Shown here piece by piece: positions 43,042 to 54,100 of a stretch of 64,000 nt of DNA (position 1 is its first letter; each line of letters starts with the position of its first letter). The position numbers and the translations under genes are program-made. The notes under the pieces were generated by a model. That model did no database searches, was not told the DNA's origin, and worked only from the letters and a program-made list of their open reading frames with translations. The stretch lies in contig JAUCBJ010006816.1 of NCBI GenBank assembly GCA_032718475.1, positions 1 to 64,000 of the forward strand, in the 5' to 3' direction. The DNA is from Nemertoderma westbladi (lineage: Eukaryota > Xenacoelomorpha > Nemertodermatida > Nemertodermatidae).

Positions 43042-44230
43042 TGTTTGCGCTTTTGAAGACCTTTGACAGTTTAACCTGCCAAAATTAGAATGTCTTTTGG
43101 ATGATAGATAGTCTTTAGCCTATGACGAGTATTTGGTACACTACATTAGCCGAAGCCAGTCTATGCGCAATCATTCACCCGTTGGATATACCCGGGAGAC
43201 TGAGTTCGGAGCTTAATGATTGATGGTGTAAGCCTACTGTATAATTCGACTGATCGTAATATATAATCTCTGACAAATATTATTCACTTTCGGGAAATAT
43301 TAACAGTTCCTTTAGGACGTGGCGTTCTAAATATGTAAACAGAGTTATGACTTAAACTAGTCACAACGAAAAGGCTATAGATTAACGTATATGGCGCATT
43401 CTTTAGGAGATGCTTTGTTATCAGTTACAATCATACACAATGCTGCACAATACTGCACACTAATCTGCCGACCTTCACTAAGTTTGGTCATGTATAAAGA
43501 GAGCAACAGACAATTTATGTTGGGCATATGAAATAGCATTAGATTCACTTCAAACCACTCAACATATGTCGCAATTGTTTATCTGTAACCGGTCTCTCTA
43601 ACCTTTAGTATATCAAGAAGGTGGGGTGTCTGACTATTGATCAGTATTCCGATATAATATTTCATCAACAAATATAATGAACAACAGACAGCAAAAGCAG
43701 TAAAGTTAATAAGATATAATTAAGTTTGTTGAGTAAGTAAGTAGTTCGTTTGTGTAAATCGTTTGTAGCTCGTTTGATAACAGATATACGTCCTATAATT
43801 AAGCCTACTAATGTAAGACTAAAGACTGAAAACACGGAGGTGCCAAAAGCCGATGTTCTTAGGCTCTGGGCAAAAACATAACACTGAACTACTGAGTTCT
43901 GTATACACCTCCAACACAGAGACAAAAAACGCTCTGATTGGTCAACCGAACAACGAGAGAACAAAGAAACAAAGAAACGTCGACGTGGCAATATCAGCTG
44001 TTAGCCGTCGTCATGGTAGCGACACTGTTTTCAAGAGTATCCAGCTTATCGCGTCACGAGATTGCAGATTATGTCCTCTAAAGTACAAATACAGTACAAA
44101 TACAGAAGAAATGACTTTTATGTCCTCTAAAACACCAGTACAGCAAGGACACGGCCTTTTTATGCCTGGCAAACCAACTACAGAGTACTTTAAGGGAAAA
44201 TAACCGGTTAATGACGCAAAAGCTTTTACA
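43042..44230 (-). repeat. LTR of the pol-less element family, copy 2 (diverged)
   Basis: About 1189 bp, alignable end to end with the LTRs at 24471 and 31721 but with many differences, so it is an older or separate lineage. In element sense it starts at 44230 with TGTAAAAGC and ends at 43042 with GCGCAAACA. No partner LTR was found to the right within the window. Confidence 0.88.
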
Positions 44231-44308
44231 CCGCTCCCAGAAAATGGGATTTAAGTCTATAAAATATAACAAATCACAGTTTCTAAAATATAAAAATACT
44301 CTAAACAG

Positions 44309-47300
44309 TTAGTCTTTCTTACGCGGACGGCGTTTACGGAGTTTTTTGAGGCTAGTAAGAGTCCTTTTCTCTTTGGGGCGAGCCACTTTACTAGGAGGGC
44401 TGTAACTCCTGGGTGAAGGGTGCAATACAATTGCATCAGAAGGTTTCGGATTGCGATCGGTGTATCCGCCGGTCGAGGTACCTGGTTGATCGATATCAAC
44501 TTCCGTGGAGCGAGGTCTAACAGCCTTTAGGGCGCGCCTCAGGACAGCAGCTCCTACGGGTCCTTGACGGGTTGTCTGGGCTATGGCGGTAGGCGGACCG
44601 TGGGTGGTAAGAAACTTCCTTGGTTTAATAGTTCTTTCCAGCTCGCGTTCTCGGGCTCGATATTCGTAGGGCCGTCGAGATACTTCCTGTAACTCAGGGT
44701 GCGAGTTGATAAATAAATCGCCATACTCAGGGTCTTGACGGATATAATTGATCAAATGGTATGAAGTAATATCGTTAGGATTGACATTCCTAAGGTATCT
44801 TCTAACAAATTTAGTGGAAATACACTCACCAACACGCTTCATTAGCTCGTAACTCGGTACGCGTGTTTTTTGTTCCACAGACGCTAATAAATAAGGATGG
44901 AACGCGTAAACTCCCTCGTAAGAGCGTCCAGGGTAGTATCGATGACAGGACTCACAATGTAAATCCGCGTTCGCTTCCCAAGCTCGAATGTAGCGCAGGG
45001 TAATCATTTCGTCTACACTCTCTAAATCGTGATTAAAGGGGCAATTATAACTGGCATGTCCTTTAAGTTGACAGTGGTGGCATTGAGTCATAAATTGGGG
45101 GCAGACTGCAAAAATATGAGAGTTATTAAGTCTGCAATACGCACAATATATCTCCATCATTGGTTGATCGTGGAAATAGGAACAGGGTACGTCTGAGTCC
45201 ATAGGGGTGAAATGGTCTCTCGATGCGCATAATCGACAACGTTTTCGAGAAACATAGTTAGCGTGTCGATAATCGTATGCGGTGAGACATTGTGGACCTT
45301 GATACCACTCTAAGACGTAGTCGTTATCGCTGCTCCGGGGCGCCGTAGGCTGAATCGCTTCAGCTTCTAAGCATATTGGCTCATCTTCCAATTGCATAGC
45401 TGAGGTAGGTGCGGCTGTCTCCGCAAGCGGACCCACTGTCTGAACTTCGACGACAGAATAACCCGTGGGTATTCGGGGTCTTTGTATAACAGATGAGTGC
45501 AAGTTCTGTATACAAACGTCCTGAAAAAGGGCAAATCCCGCGCTGTTTAGTTTCTCCGCTGCTGAGTCTCTCAGGCTGAGTTTGGTCAGAGCGCGGTCCT
45601 TGAACTGACTATCAACGTTACGGAACGGAGTCAGAAAGCGCCTGAAACATTCAAAGCGGATGAATTTATTGTGTTCATCTAACTTGGCGAGTTTGGTTCC
45701 AAGTATTAAGGGATGGGCGCGTATGGTACGACTGCACACATCGGCTAGCCAACCGGCAAGTGCTGCGTTTTCAAAGATCGTGTATATAGCTAAGGAGGGA
45801 CGAAGTGGAACACTCATAAAGCTATACACGGCGCCAGGTGCGGTCAATGGTCCATCAAAGTATAAACGAGAATAATGATCTCCGTACACTTGTTGGTAAT
45901 TTATAGGATTTCCAACCTTGAAATTCCATCCGTATTCTTGAAAGGCAAGATGTCCGATGGAGGTTCGTTGTACTTTGGTAATTCCGCTGGGTGTATTGGC
46001 ATATGTAGTGCGGAAGAAACCTCGGCCTTCTGCCCAAGGAGCAATCAGCTGAGTATCAACGAAGGGGTATGGAATGTTCTCCATATTCCGAAAGTCGTTC
46101 TGTAGGTCTCCATAAACAGCTGAGCCGATTTTAAGGATTCCTTCGTTAAACAGCATCTCGAGCACGGGTTGGGGTAACATCGATCCATCGATACCCATGG
46201 CCGGCTTGCGCTCGGTGTCGGTGACGTAACGCTGCGCGAGTTCAAATTGTCCATGTCGGAGTTTCTTTTGTATCTCAGTAAGAGTTTCAAAAGAATAATC
46301 AATAACGTCGGAACACGCTCGAGTAAATACGTGGGTAGAACCAGCGAGTCCTCGTATGTGTATCATCCGCGTAGTTCCAAGTTCTCCAACCGGAACGCTA
46401 CCTTCGTTATCGTAAGTGACAACTCCATACATCTCGATAACGTTAAGAGTTTCGTTCCACTCTTTAGTGGCGTTTTCGAGTGTCATTCCCACAGGATGCC
46501 ACAAGGTAGCACATTCGCTAGCATTAGGCAGGTCTTTATACTTTAAACATTGTGTGGTATATGTTTCCACATCTCCATATTGTTGTATTCTTTCCTCCTC
46601 GAATAACACATCAAGATTCCAGTGCACTAAACGAGTTTTGATGAATCCATCAAGATTATACGGAGGTATTGTTTCTTTCTCTATTCTGGAAACATTATAT
46701 GGTTTTCGAAACGAGTTCACTTTAACTAACTGATCGAGATGTTTCTGCAGTTGTTCGAGTTCGACAAGATCGAGAGGATTTATTAACGGTAGAAACTTCA
46801 GACTATGTGTAGGATCTTCCAGTTTTACCATGTAATATTGTTTTAGATTGACGTAATAAGGGTGATCTTTGATCCCATAAAACGAGTCCGGTAAAGGTCT
46901 AGCGCGTATGTTTACATCGTGTACCATGCGACGGACAAGATCCGCTCTATTGTCCGGAGGTTCAACGAGTATACCATCGACACGAGCGGGTTCGATGGGC
47001 GGACGCTGCAACAGAGGAGCGTCGGCGATAAGATCGCGAGATCTTAGATTGATATCAACCGGTTGGGGTTGTGCCGTCGCAAAAAGTTTGTCTCCGAAAT
47101 GGGGAACCATCGAGGGATGAAGAATGGTTTTAGAGTAGAGATCCGTCATAAGGATTTGCGCTTCTGGTTGAGCTAAAGCCGCTTCTTCTCTCTCATCCAG
47201 TTCTATATGTCTCTCCTCGAGCTGATTCTCCTCCGCTTGTTGTTGTAGACGCTCACCTAGAAACTCTTGCAAAGAGTAGGTTCGTCCACGTTCGATGTCC

Positions 47301-47521
47301 TCCTCGCTTGAAACTGTTTCGCTCGAAACTTCCGTAAGTATATCGTGTAAAACTGTGTTTAGCGCAACGTCTCCGCGGATGTTTATGTCTTTCCGTTTGC
47401 TGGTTGGGTCTAGGGCATTCGTCACAGTAATACCAAAGACGCATGTCCTGCAGAGGAAACGCGGGTGATCGTTCTCCAGTTTTACAATATTCCTCCATCT
47501 GTTCGAAGCTATCTGGGACAA
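44309..47521 (-). CDS. large CCHC zinc-knuckle protein of the pol-less LTR family (ORF B, main part)
   Basis: 1070 codons without a stop. A C-x2-C-x4-H-x4-C knuckle lies at residues 814-827 (CHHCQLKGHASYNC), preceded by a slightly wider C-x2-C-x5-H-x4-C at 793-807 (CAYCRLNNSHIFAVC) and further Cys pairs on both sides (CRLC at about 760, CESC at about 860). The 700 residues before are rich in aromatic and charged residues and look folded, without obvious membrane segments. The C-terminus is basic (RKRRPRKKD). There is no DSG protease, YxDD or D,D-35-E motif. Zinc knuckles point to a Gag-type nucleic-acid-binding protein. I cannot name the family. The first 70 or so codons overlap the frame at 47253-48092 and may not be the true N-terminus. 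Confidence 0.72.
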   Translation of the reverse strand: MSQIASNRWRNIVKLENDHPRFLCRTCVFGITVTNALDPTSKRKDINIRGDVALNTVLHDILTEVSSETVSSEEDIERGRTYSLQEFLGERLQQQAEENQLEERHIELDEREEAALAQPEAQILMTDLYSKTILHPSMVPHFGDKLFATAQPQPVDINLRSRDLIADAPLLQRPPIEPARVDGILVEPPDNRADLVRRMVHDVNIRARPLPDSFYGIKDHPYYVNLKQYYMVKLEDPTHSLKFLPLINPLDLVELEQLQKHLDQLVKVNSFRKPYNVSRIEKETIPPYNLDGFIKTRLVHWNLDVLFEEERIQQYGDVETYTTQCLKYKDLPNASECATLWHPVGMTLENATKEWNETLNVIEMYGVVTYDNEGSVPVGELGTTRMIHIRGLAGSTHVFTRACSDVIDYSFETLTEIQKKLRHGQFELAQRYVTDTERKPAMGIDGSMLPQPVLEMLFNEGILKIGSAVYGDLQNDFRNMENIPYPFVDTQLIAPWAEGRGFFRTTYANTPSGITKVQRTSIGHLAFQEYGWNFKVGNPINYQQVYGDHYSRLYFDGPLTAPGAVYSFMSVPLRPSLAIYTIFENAALAGWLADVCSRTIRAHPLILGTKLAKLDEHNKFIRFECFRRFLTPFRNVDSQFKDRALTKLSLRDSAAEKLNSAGFALFQDVCIQNLHSSVIQRPRIPTGYSVVEVQTVGPLAETAAPTSAMQLEDEPICLEAEAIQPTAPRSSDNDYVLEWYQGPQCLTAYDYRHANYVSRKRCRLCASRDHFTPMDSDVPCSYFHDQPMMEIYCAYCRLNNSHIFAVCPQFMTQCHHCQLKGHASYNCPFNHDLESVDEMITLRYIRAWEANADLHCESCHRYYPGRSYEGVYAFHPYLLASVEQKTRVPSYELMKRVGECISTKFVRRYLRNVNPNDITSYHLINYIRQDPEYGDLFINSHPELQEVSRRPYEYRARERELERTIKPRKFLTTHGPPTAIAQTTRQGPVGAAVLRRALKAVRPRSTEVDIDQPGTSTGGYTDRNPKPSDAIVLHPSPRSYSPPSKVARPKEKRTLTSLKKLRKRRPRKKD

Positions 47522-48092
47522 CAGGTAGCGGTCGATCGGCGGTAAGATACATCATAGTGAAATAGAGTCGTTTGAGTTCTATCATAGGATCATGATGTAT
47601 ACCTTGAGGATATCGAGTTTCGAGATTTTGTTGACTGGCAATATTGAGGTATGTTTCTCTCAAGAATTCCAGATAATCGTTGAAGTCGTTGCGTTTATCC
47701 GGTTCTTCAACGTCTTCTCTTTCGAGTCGGTTTCGAATAGAGTTCTCGTGTTCTATTCTTGGCTTATCGTTCCGATTCCGTTGGGTATGGTATTTAAATA
47801 AAACCATTTCCCTTTCGGTATCCACATCGTCCGTATCGTGTAAATCGATAGGGTGGCCAGTGGTTAAGAAGTCCATATACGTACCATTACGATGCGTATA
47901 GCGAGCGGTGAACTTTCTATAGTCCAATTCACGCGTAAGTTGCTCCGGGGACATCGGCGGTTCGATATAACGACCATCATCCTCCGTAGTAGTTGGACCA
48001 GCGTCGCCGCGTATCAAGCTATCGACAAACGCTTGTAAAGGTAGAGTATATCGCTCTCTGATGCCAAGATCATCTTCTATCAACTCAGTCAT
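47253..48092 (-). CDS. N-terminal part of ORF B, copy 2
   Basis: 279 codons starting MTELIEDDLGIRERYTLP, conserved in copy 1 (27276). It contains acidic and charged helical stretches and ends in a Cys/His/Arg-rich segment (WYYCDECPRPNQQTERHKH, then RRRCAKHSF). The next frame (47521-44309) is +1 relative to it, overlapping by 269 bp. Copy 1 has a TGA shortly after YGSFE, where copy 2 has CGA. Whether the two are one frameshifted protein or two proteins cannot be settled here. Confidence 0.65.
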   Translation of the reverse strand: MTELIEDDLGIRERYTLPLQAFVDSLIRGDAGPTTTEDDGRYIEPPMSPEQLTRELDYRKFTARYTHRNGTYMDFLTTGHPIDLHDTDDVDTEREMVLFKYHTQRNRNDKPRIEHENSIRNRLEREDVEEPDKRNDFNDYLEFLRETYLNIASQQNLETRYPQGIHHDPMIELKRLYFTMMYLTADRPLPVVPDSFEQMEEYCKTGERSPAFPLQDMRLWYYCDECPRPNQQTERHKHPRRRCAKHSFTRYTYGSFERNSFKRGGHRTWTNLLFARVSR

Positions 48093-48196
48093 ATCTGCTA
48101 TGAGTTTATCAATATTATAATGAGTCTATATAGATTAGGCTAGCGGGCGTCGCTGCCTACCCCTCTTTTGCCCCCGGACAGTGTAAGATCCTCAGC

Positions 48197-49714
48197 GCCG
48201 ATGTACCGTCGTCGCTGTGCTTTCGCCAACGATGTAGCTACACAACGACAACGATAACCGGCACAAGTCACTTAACTGTCCGTCCCAAAGGCTTAGATGT
48301 ACTGCAGGTTCTTCTTGGAGAGTTAGGGTTACTTTCACAATTGCGACTCGCTACTGTAAACACACCTTAGTAGTAACATTCACCTACAAACGCACAAATT
48401 CAACACAACTGCAACAAACTGCACACATTCGGGCCATTTGTCCGTTAGTCAGTACCTTCCAGAATGTCACTGTATTTATTATGTATCCTTGGATACTAGC
48501 AGTGCGCTATTTATTCCCTATGCTATTCAATGGGGCATGCTTTCTATTGTTCTTTTAACTCACTTCTAATTCTAGCGTGGTAGTTGCCATGGTGACATTA
48601 TGGAAAGCTAGCGGTAGAATTAGGGTAATTCTCATGCATACAGATCTGGGATGCTATTTAATAGTAATTCTTTAATGGTCAATATCCCCTTTATACATGA
48701 TTCTATGAATTTTATCGGCTATTGACTATGCATTGGAGATTCTCGCACACAAATACACTTAATAAAGTGAATCTCCGCTCCCATGATCTATTAATTAATG
48801 GAATTTTGGGAATGTTATAAATTGTACAAAATGACAATTTATTAAATTCATTTAAAGTATGAATTTAAATTTATTCCCGTGAATTTTATTATTTGATGTT
48901 AAATAGACACAATTTTATTCCAGAACGTGTCTGGGGACTGGGATCCTTGATTCTAGGAATTTTGTCCTTTTAAGAATATCGGTAAGTGCTACGATATCTT
49001 AATCGACTAGAATTTTAAAGGATCTGATATTTGACAGATTTTTGCAAATATTAATAATTAATATTTAGGATGGGCACCAGTTTATTCCAGAACTTGTCTG
49101 GGGACGTTAACCATTGATTCTAGAAATTTGTCTTTCAAGTATATCGGTGGGTGCCGCGATATCTTAATCGACTAGAATTACAGATGGTCAAAGGGTTTAA
49201 CAGATTTATTTTGCATTATACGCTACTGTTAAAGGGACATCACGCTACTATATGTATTATTTAATATACGGTATGAGAGCAATATCGCACGAAGCAATGT
49301 CAGTGTGAAGAGGCAAGTCGTTTCCAAGGTCTACCCAGAGCTTGGCTTAGCCGAGACACGAGGATCTGAACTTTGCATTCCTAATACTCTGCCTACCAAT
49401 AATACTTAAATATAGTAGTGGCTTTATTGTACTTTAATAAGTACGGACATTTCATCTTACTGTAGTCGCGTATTTATAATATAATACGGGCAGTAAGGAA
49501 AGAGAAAAAGAATTATTTCTCGCCGTCGCACTAAATATATAATATACGTAATTAAATAATAAACGCGAATATATATTGCACTAATCTACTAAATAATCTC
49601 TAAAATACCATACTACTAAATAAAATTAAATAAAACGATTAAAATAAAATTACATAATAATACATACATAAATATAAAAATAAAACAAATACAAATATAA
49701 AATAATATGGTCAC
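48197..49714 (-). repeat. probable 3' LTR / flank of the minus-strand BEL element
   Basis: To the left of the BEL stop codon is a purine-rich stretch in element sense (GGCTGGAGTGGGTG, 49730-49716), then TGTGACC at 49715, which may be the start of the 3' LTR. The LTR's inner end is not defined. Within it, two copies of a unit of about 170 bp (TTTATTCCAGAACGTGTCTG at about 48914 and a close variant at 49080; CGATATCTTAATCGACTAGA in both) form a direct repeat. Confidence 0.4.
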
Positions 49715-49733
49715 ACACCCACTCCAGCCGTTT

Positions 49734-50735
49734 TTAAGTTGGGGAGTCCCTAGATGTTTGTTGGATTAGGGAGGTGGTCGTGGGAAGAGTATCTTGTCTC
49801 CCATAGTTTCCGGAGAGTTCTCTGTCTCTTTCCAGTAAACATAAACGACCCACCGGGCGATTGAGCTGCTGCGTCTCGAAGACGATTCCCGGTTTCTTGA
49901 AGTTACGTCGCATGACGACGAGTTCTACCGATCGCACCAAACCGTCCTCCGAGATATGCGTCTCGATTATACGACCTGTCTGCCACCGCTTACGGGGAAG
50001 ATCCACATCCACAATAAGCACCATGTCTCCAGCGCTAACGTTTTCTTGCTGCGCAAACCACTTAGTTCGAAGTTGTAGCGTGGGCAGATAATGTTTTTCG
50101 AAATGGTCAGCGAAACGACGGGATAACAACTGCATGAGTTGCCAAGTTTGTCGGCAGTATTCGTCTCCGTCTGTGATTTCCGATTGTGGGAGCATGGCTA
50201 CAGGTTTCTTCAGTAGGAAGTGCGTGGGTGTTAGCGCTTCCAGGGAATCGGGACTCGATGAGACTGGCATAAGCGGTCTCTCGTTGAGATAGGCGGTGAT
50301 TTCTTCCATTAACGTCCGCAAAAGTTCGTCGGTGAGATAAGCGCGGCAAGGCACTATAAAATGAAATGCTGTCTTCACGCTTCTTATTAATCTCTCCCAA
50401 CTTCCTCCCCACCAAGGGGCGTCGGCGGCGTTGAAGGTCCAACTAGATGCTGTTACTCGTAGTTGGTCGTCCACCTGTCTTTGGTTCCAGTCTTTGACGT
50501 AAGCTTTGATTTCATTGTTGGCACCAATGAAGTTTGTTCCCTTATCAGATCTCATCGTGTTACTAGTGCCAAAGCGAGCGATCTGTCGTCGTAAGCTTAA
50601 TAGAAAGCTGTTGGTAGATAAATCGTTCACCATATCGAGATGGATGGCTCTACAAGTCATACAAACAAAGATTACACACCATCTCTTGACTATAGTCCTA
50701 GCACGATATACTTCAATAGGGCCAAATAAATCCAC
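49734..50735 (-). pseudogene. BEL/Pao integrase core and C-terminal domain
   Basis: 333 codons. The catalytic triad is visible: Asp2 in MDLFGPIE, Asp64 in MRSDKGTNF and Glu114 in GGSWERL. A C-terminal domain typical of BEL integrases (DUF5641-like) follows, with LPTLQLRTKWF, GDMVLIVDVDLPRKRWQTGR and SVELVVMRR. Upstream, the frame changes relative to 50758-51162 within a short T run near 50768, so the integrase is split. By descent it would insert element DNA into the genome; this copy is broken. Confidence 0.88.
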
Positions 50736-50757
50736 ACCGGTATTAGTGAAGGGTGGT

Positions 50758-51162
50758 TCATAAAAACCTTACTCGTTCCCTAGGTAATTCTGCCTCTCGC
50801 TGTGTTAAAGGCCTACTGAATGCTTTCCTACAGGGTATACAGTTCCTAAGAACTTGGTTCAGAGCTCTACGGGGTTTATAAAAATAATAGCGAGTTCGAA
50901 TTTCGCTAAGAACTCGTTCTCTACCAGCATGATAAAGTTTGCTGTGAACATCTACAATCATCTTGACTTGTATTTCAAGATTTCTAATGAGTATGGGGAA
51001 CTTAGTATCAAAGGATAATGGTGCATTCGTTAACCTTCCTCCAACACGTATCAACCCATCTATCATTGTGCTAGAGAAACGATCCCTTAAGCGCATCTGT
51101 GGATTTCTCAACAACAGGAAATACTTATCGGAATCTTCATAGCATTGTAAGAGTCTCAGCAT
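50758..51162 (-). pseudogene. BEL/Pao integrase zinc-binding (H2C2) segment
   Basis: 134 codons in the same frame as 54597-51184, from which it is separated by a single in-frame TAG (51184-51186). The H-H-C-C zinc motif is visible as VHSKLYHAG and CIPC, followed by AELPRERVRF, which precedes the catalytic core in this family. It ends by a frame change at about 50768. Confidence 0.82.
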
Positions 51163-51183
51163 CTGTTTGTTGGTTTCTTCATG

Positions 51184-54100
51184 CTACTGATAACTGATCT
51201 TCTCCTTCAGAAACTTGTCGGGTACCTTATATTTAGGGAGGTCTTTAATAACATGGACCTGCACTGATGTGATTGGAGCGGTATCACCATTTGTTTTCAT
51301 CCCAGAGTAGTGATGGTGAAAACATCTCTTTAAATATGTAACGGCCTTACAAAGCCGATTCCAAGAACTGTAGTGATGTATCGCTCTCTGCAGAAGGGGT
51401 GAGAGTCCTTGCGAGACGTCTGGTATGCCAGATTTCCAATCCTTATCACGGATTTCCACAACGAGTTTATTTGTGGCTGTGGGTTTCTGATCCAAAGCTT
51501 CGTCTCCGGAAGTATGTAATACAGACAGATCTACTGTGGGTTTGAATAACTTCGATTTACTCGCCTGAGTTTTAGGTTTGACTTTCTCCGCTCCCTTGGC
51601 CTGTCTAATTTCTGCTGTAGTAAGATGAGGAGGCCATTCTTCTTCTTCTTTGTAGAGGAAGTCGGGTCCACCTAACCAGTCTGGAGTATCTACCAGTTCT
51701 TGTGGAGTTGCTCCCCTGGAAGCGATGTCTGCTGGATTAATCGTTCCGGGGCAATGTCTCCATTGATCCATCGTCGTGCGACTGAGTATAATAGCTACTC
51801 TGTTGGTAACGAAGACGCTGAACTGACAGACTTCATTGGTTATATACTCCAACACGAGTAAAGCGTCGGTCCAATAGACAGTTTTCTCCAGGGTATAGTC
51901 GATCTGTTCTGTTACATTCCGGCCGATGGCTGTAGCGTATAGAGCCGCTTTTAACTCCGCTCGAGGAACTTTCAACTTGTTGTTTATTAATGCATTAGAG
52001 GTAACCAAGGCGACTTTAATTCCGTCCGGAGTTTCTACCCTTAGGTAGGCTACTATACCGATTCCCATATCGCTGGCGTCTCCAAACACATGGAGTTGAT
52101 ATGAATACGTAGGGAGAACATGACCAAAATATGAACGGGAAATTATGAAGTTTTCGATGGCTGGTAGAGAATCTTCCCATTTCATCCACTTCTTTAATAA
52201 TTCTCCCTTAAGTGGATCGTCCCATGAGTGGTTTTCAAGCCACATTTGTTGTACTAAACTCCGAGCAATTAATATAACTGGGCTAATAAATCCCAATGGA
52301 TCGAAATAAGTGCTCAGGATACTTAAACATATCCGTTTAGTCCGAACTGGATTATCTCGCTGTTTTAGTTGGAAAAACAGGATATCTCTTTCTGTGTCCC
52401 ATTTCAAACCAAGGGTCTTAGTTTCTGGGAGATCATCCTTTATTAGATCTAGGTCTTTTGTTCCTCGATCTTCTACCGGGATCGACTCCAGAAACTCACG
52501 GGAGTTGCTGGTGAATTTAGTTAATCGAAATCCACCTTTCTTTAAGCATTCTACCGTTCCCTTTGCGACCTCAATGGCTTCTTCGACTGATGGAAGGGAC
52601 TTCAGATTATCGTCCATGTAGATGTCTCGTTTAATATTGTCGATCACTTCTTTAGAGAAGGCGTCTCGGTTGTCATCTGCAGTGGTGCGTACCACGGAAC
52701 AGGCGTTTGAAGGGCTCGAGATTATCCCAAAAGCTTGGATGGTCATCCAGTACTCCACCGGTTTCTTATTGAGGTCTCCTTCAGGCCACCACAAAAATCG
52801 TAGACTATCTCGATCCCTATCCAGCGCTTTGACTTGTAAGAACATGCCTTCTATATCTGAGGCGAAAGCAATGGAGTATTGTCTTAACCTTAATAATATT
52901 CCCAACAAGGATTGGAGTAAGTTGGGTCCGGGTAACAATTCAGAATTAAGGGATTGGCCCATATAGAGGGCGGAACCGTCAAACACCACTCGTACTTCAT
53001 GGGGTTTACCGGGTTTGGGAACGTAATGGTGAGTTAAGTAATACGTTCTCTCAGTTATAGGAGTTTCTTCCGGTACTAGCTCCGCATATCCCTTGCTAAT
53101 AAACTTCTTCAACTGCGTTTTATACATTTCTTTAGCTGAAGAATTTGCCGTAAGGCGTCGATGTAGTTGAGCAATTCTTTTCTCTGCCAAAGGTCTGTTG
53201 TTAATGAACTTTGGTTCTCGCTTTCGGAAAGGAAGACCGATCTCATATCTACCTTGATCTTTAAGAAAACGAGTAGTTGTCGCTTGGATCTGCTTGGCTC
53301 TTTCTTCCTCCACCGATAGGGCCTTATCGTAGGAGTTGGGCTCTACGACCTCTTGAGTAAAGAATCTCACGGCATGTTCATCCCGAGTCTTGGCATTATA
53401 ACGTTCAATGACGTCATTAAGCTCGTCGTTATAGTCGTCTCGCTCAGATGGGTGAAGGAGTTGACATAAGTTCACTTGATTTTGCCAAGTCTCGCTTTCC
53501 TTAAGGAGATCGATGGCATTCTCCTCATCAAAGAGTTGATGTATATCGTCGTTGTCTGAGGAGTATGGAGTTCCCTCAGTTGGATCGTCGAACTCACTGT
53601 TCTCAACTTCCCATTCTCGTGCTTGATATACTTGGTCTTTCGGTAATCTTTCCATTAGAGTTCTACGGGAAGGGCCAGTAAAGTACCAACCTACTCTAGT
53701 TCTTCCCGCATAAACTTGTAGAGGTTGCGGTTGAGCAGGTCGTTTCTCTAATGTCTCGAGCGCTTCATGCGCATTTTGACCGATGAGTATTTGCACTCCA
53801 GGATAATCTGTCTGGAATCGAGGTATCTTAAGATGTTGGATGCTCTTATCCTCGTCCCAATTATAAAGGTCTGCTTGAGTAGTAGCGAAGTTCTTTATAG
53901 CCACCATTTTCACTGACCTTATGCTATGTTCTCCTAGTTCGTCCTGTGGGGTGGACAATGCACCTACATAATAATCCGCGGTTACTGTGGATTTCCAAAC
54001 TTGCATAATTCCTGACATGTTTAGCTTAGTTCGGAACTTGGGTTGTCCATCAAATATGTCTTCGGCTAGCTCTTTATCGATGAATGTTCCTGTACTACCG

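Larger units (their letters stand above)
43042..48196 (-). mobile_element. second, 5'-incomplete copy of the pol-less LTR family
   Basis: Consists of one LTR, the ORF B coding region and a short upstream stretch that matches copy 1 (GGCTAGCGGGCGTCGCTGCC at about 48138 and 27323). Similarity stops at about 48196, in copy 1 still 1.3 kb short of the ORF A start. So the ORF A region, leader and 5' LTR are absent or replaced. Copy 2 preserves a much longer ORF B than copy 1. Confidence 0.8.

Noticed and set aside
44309-47521. Envelope-like gene
   Set aside because: Position before the LTR would fit, but there is no signal peptide or membrane anchor and CCHC knuckles point to nucleic-acid binding.
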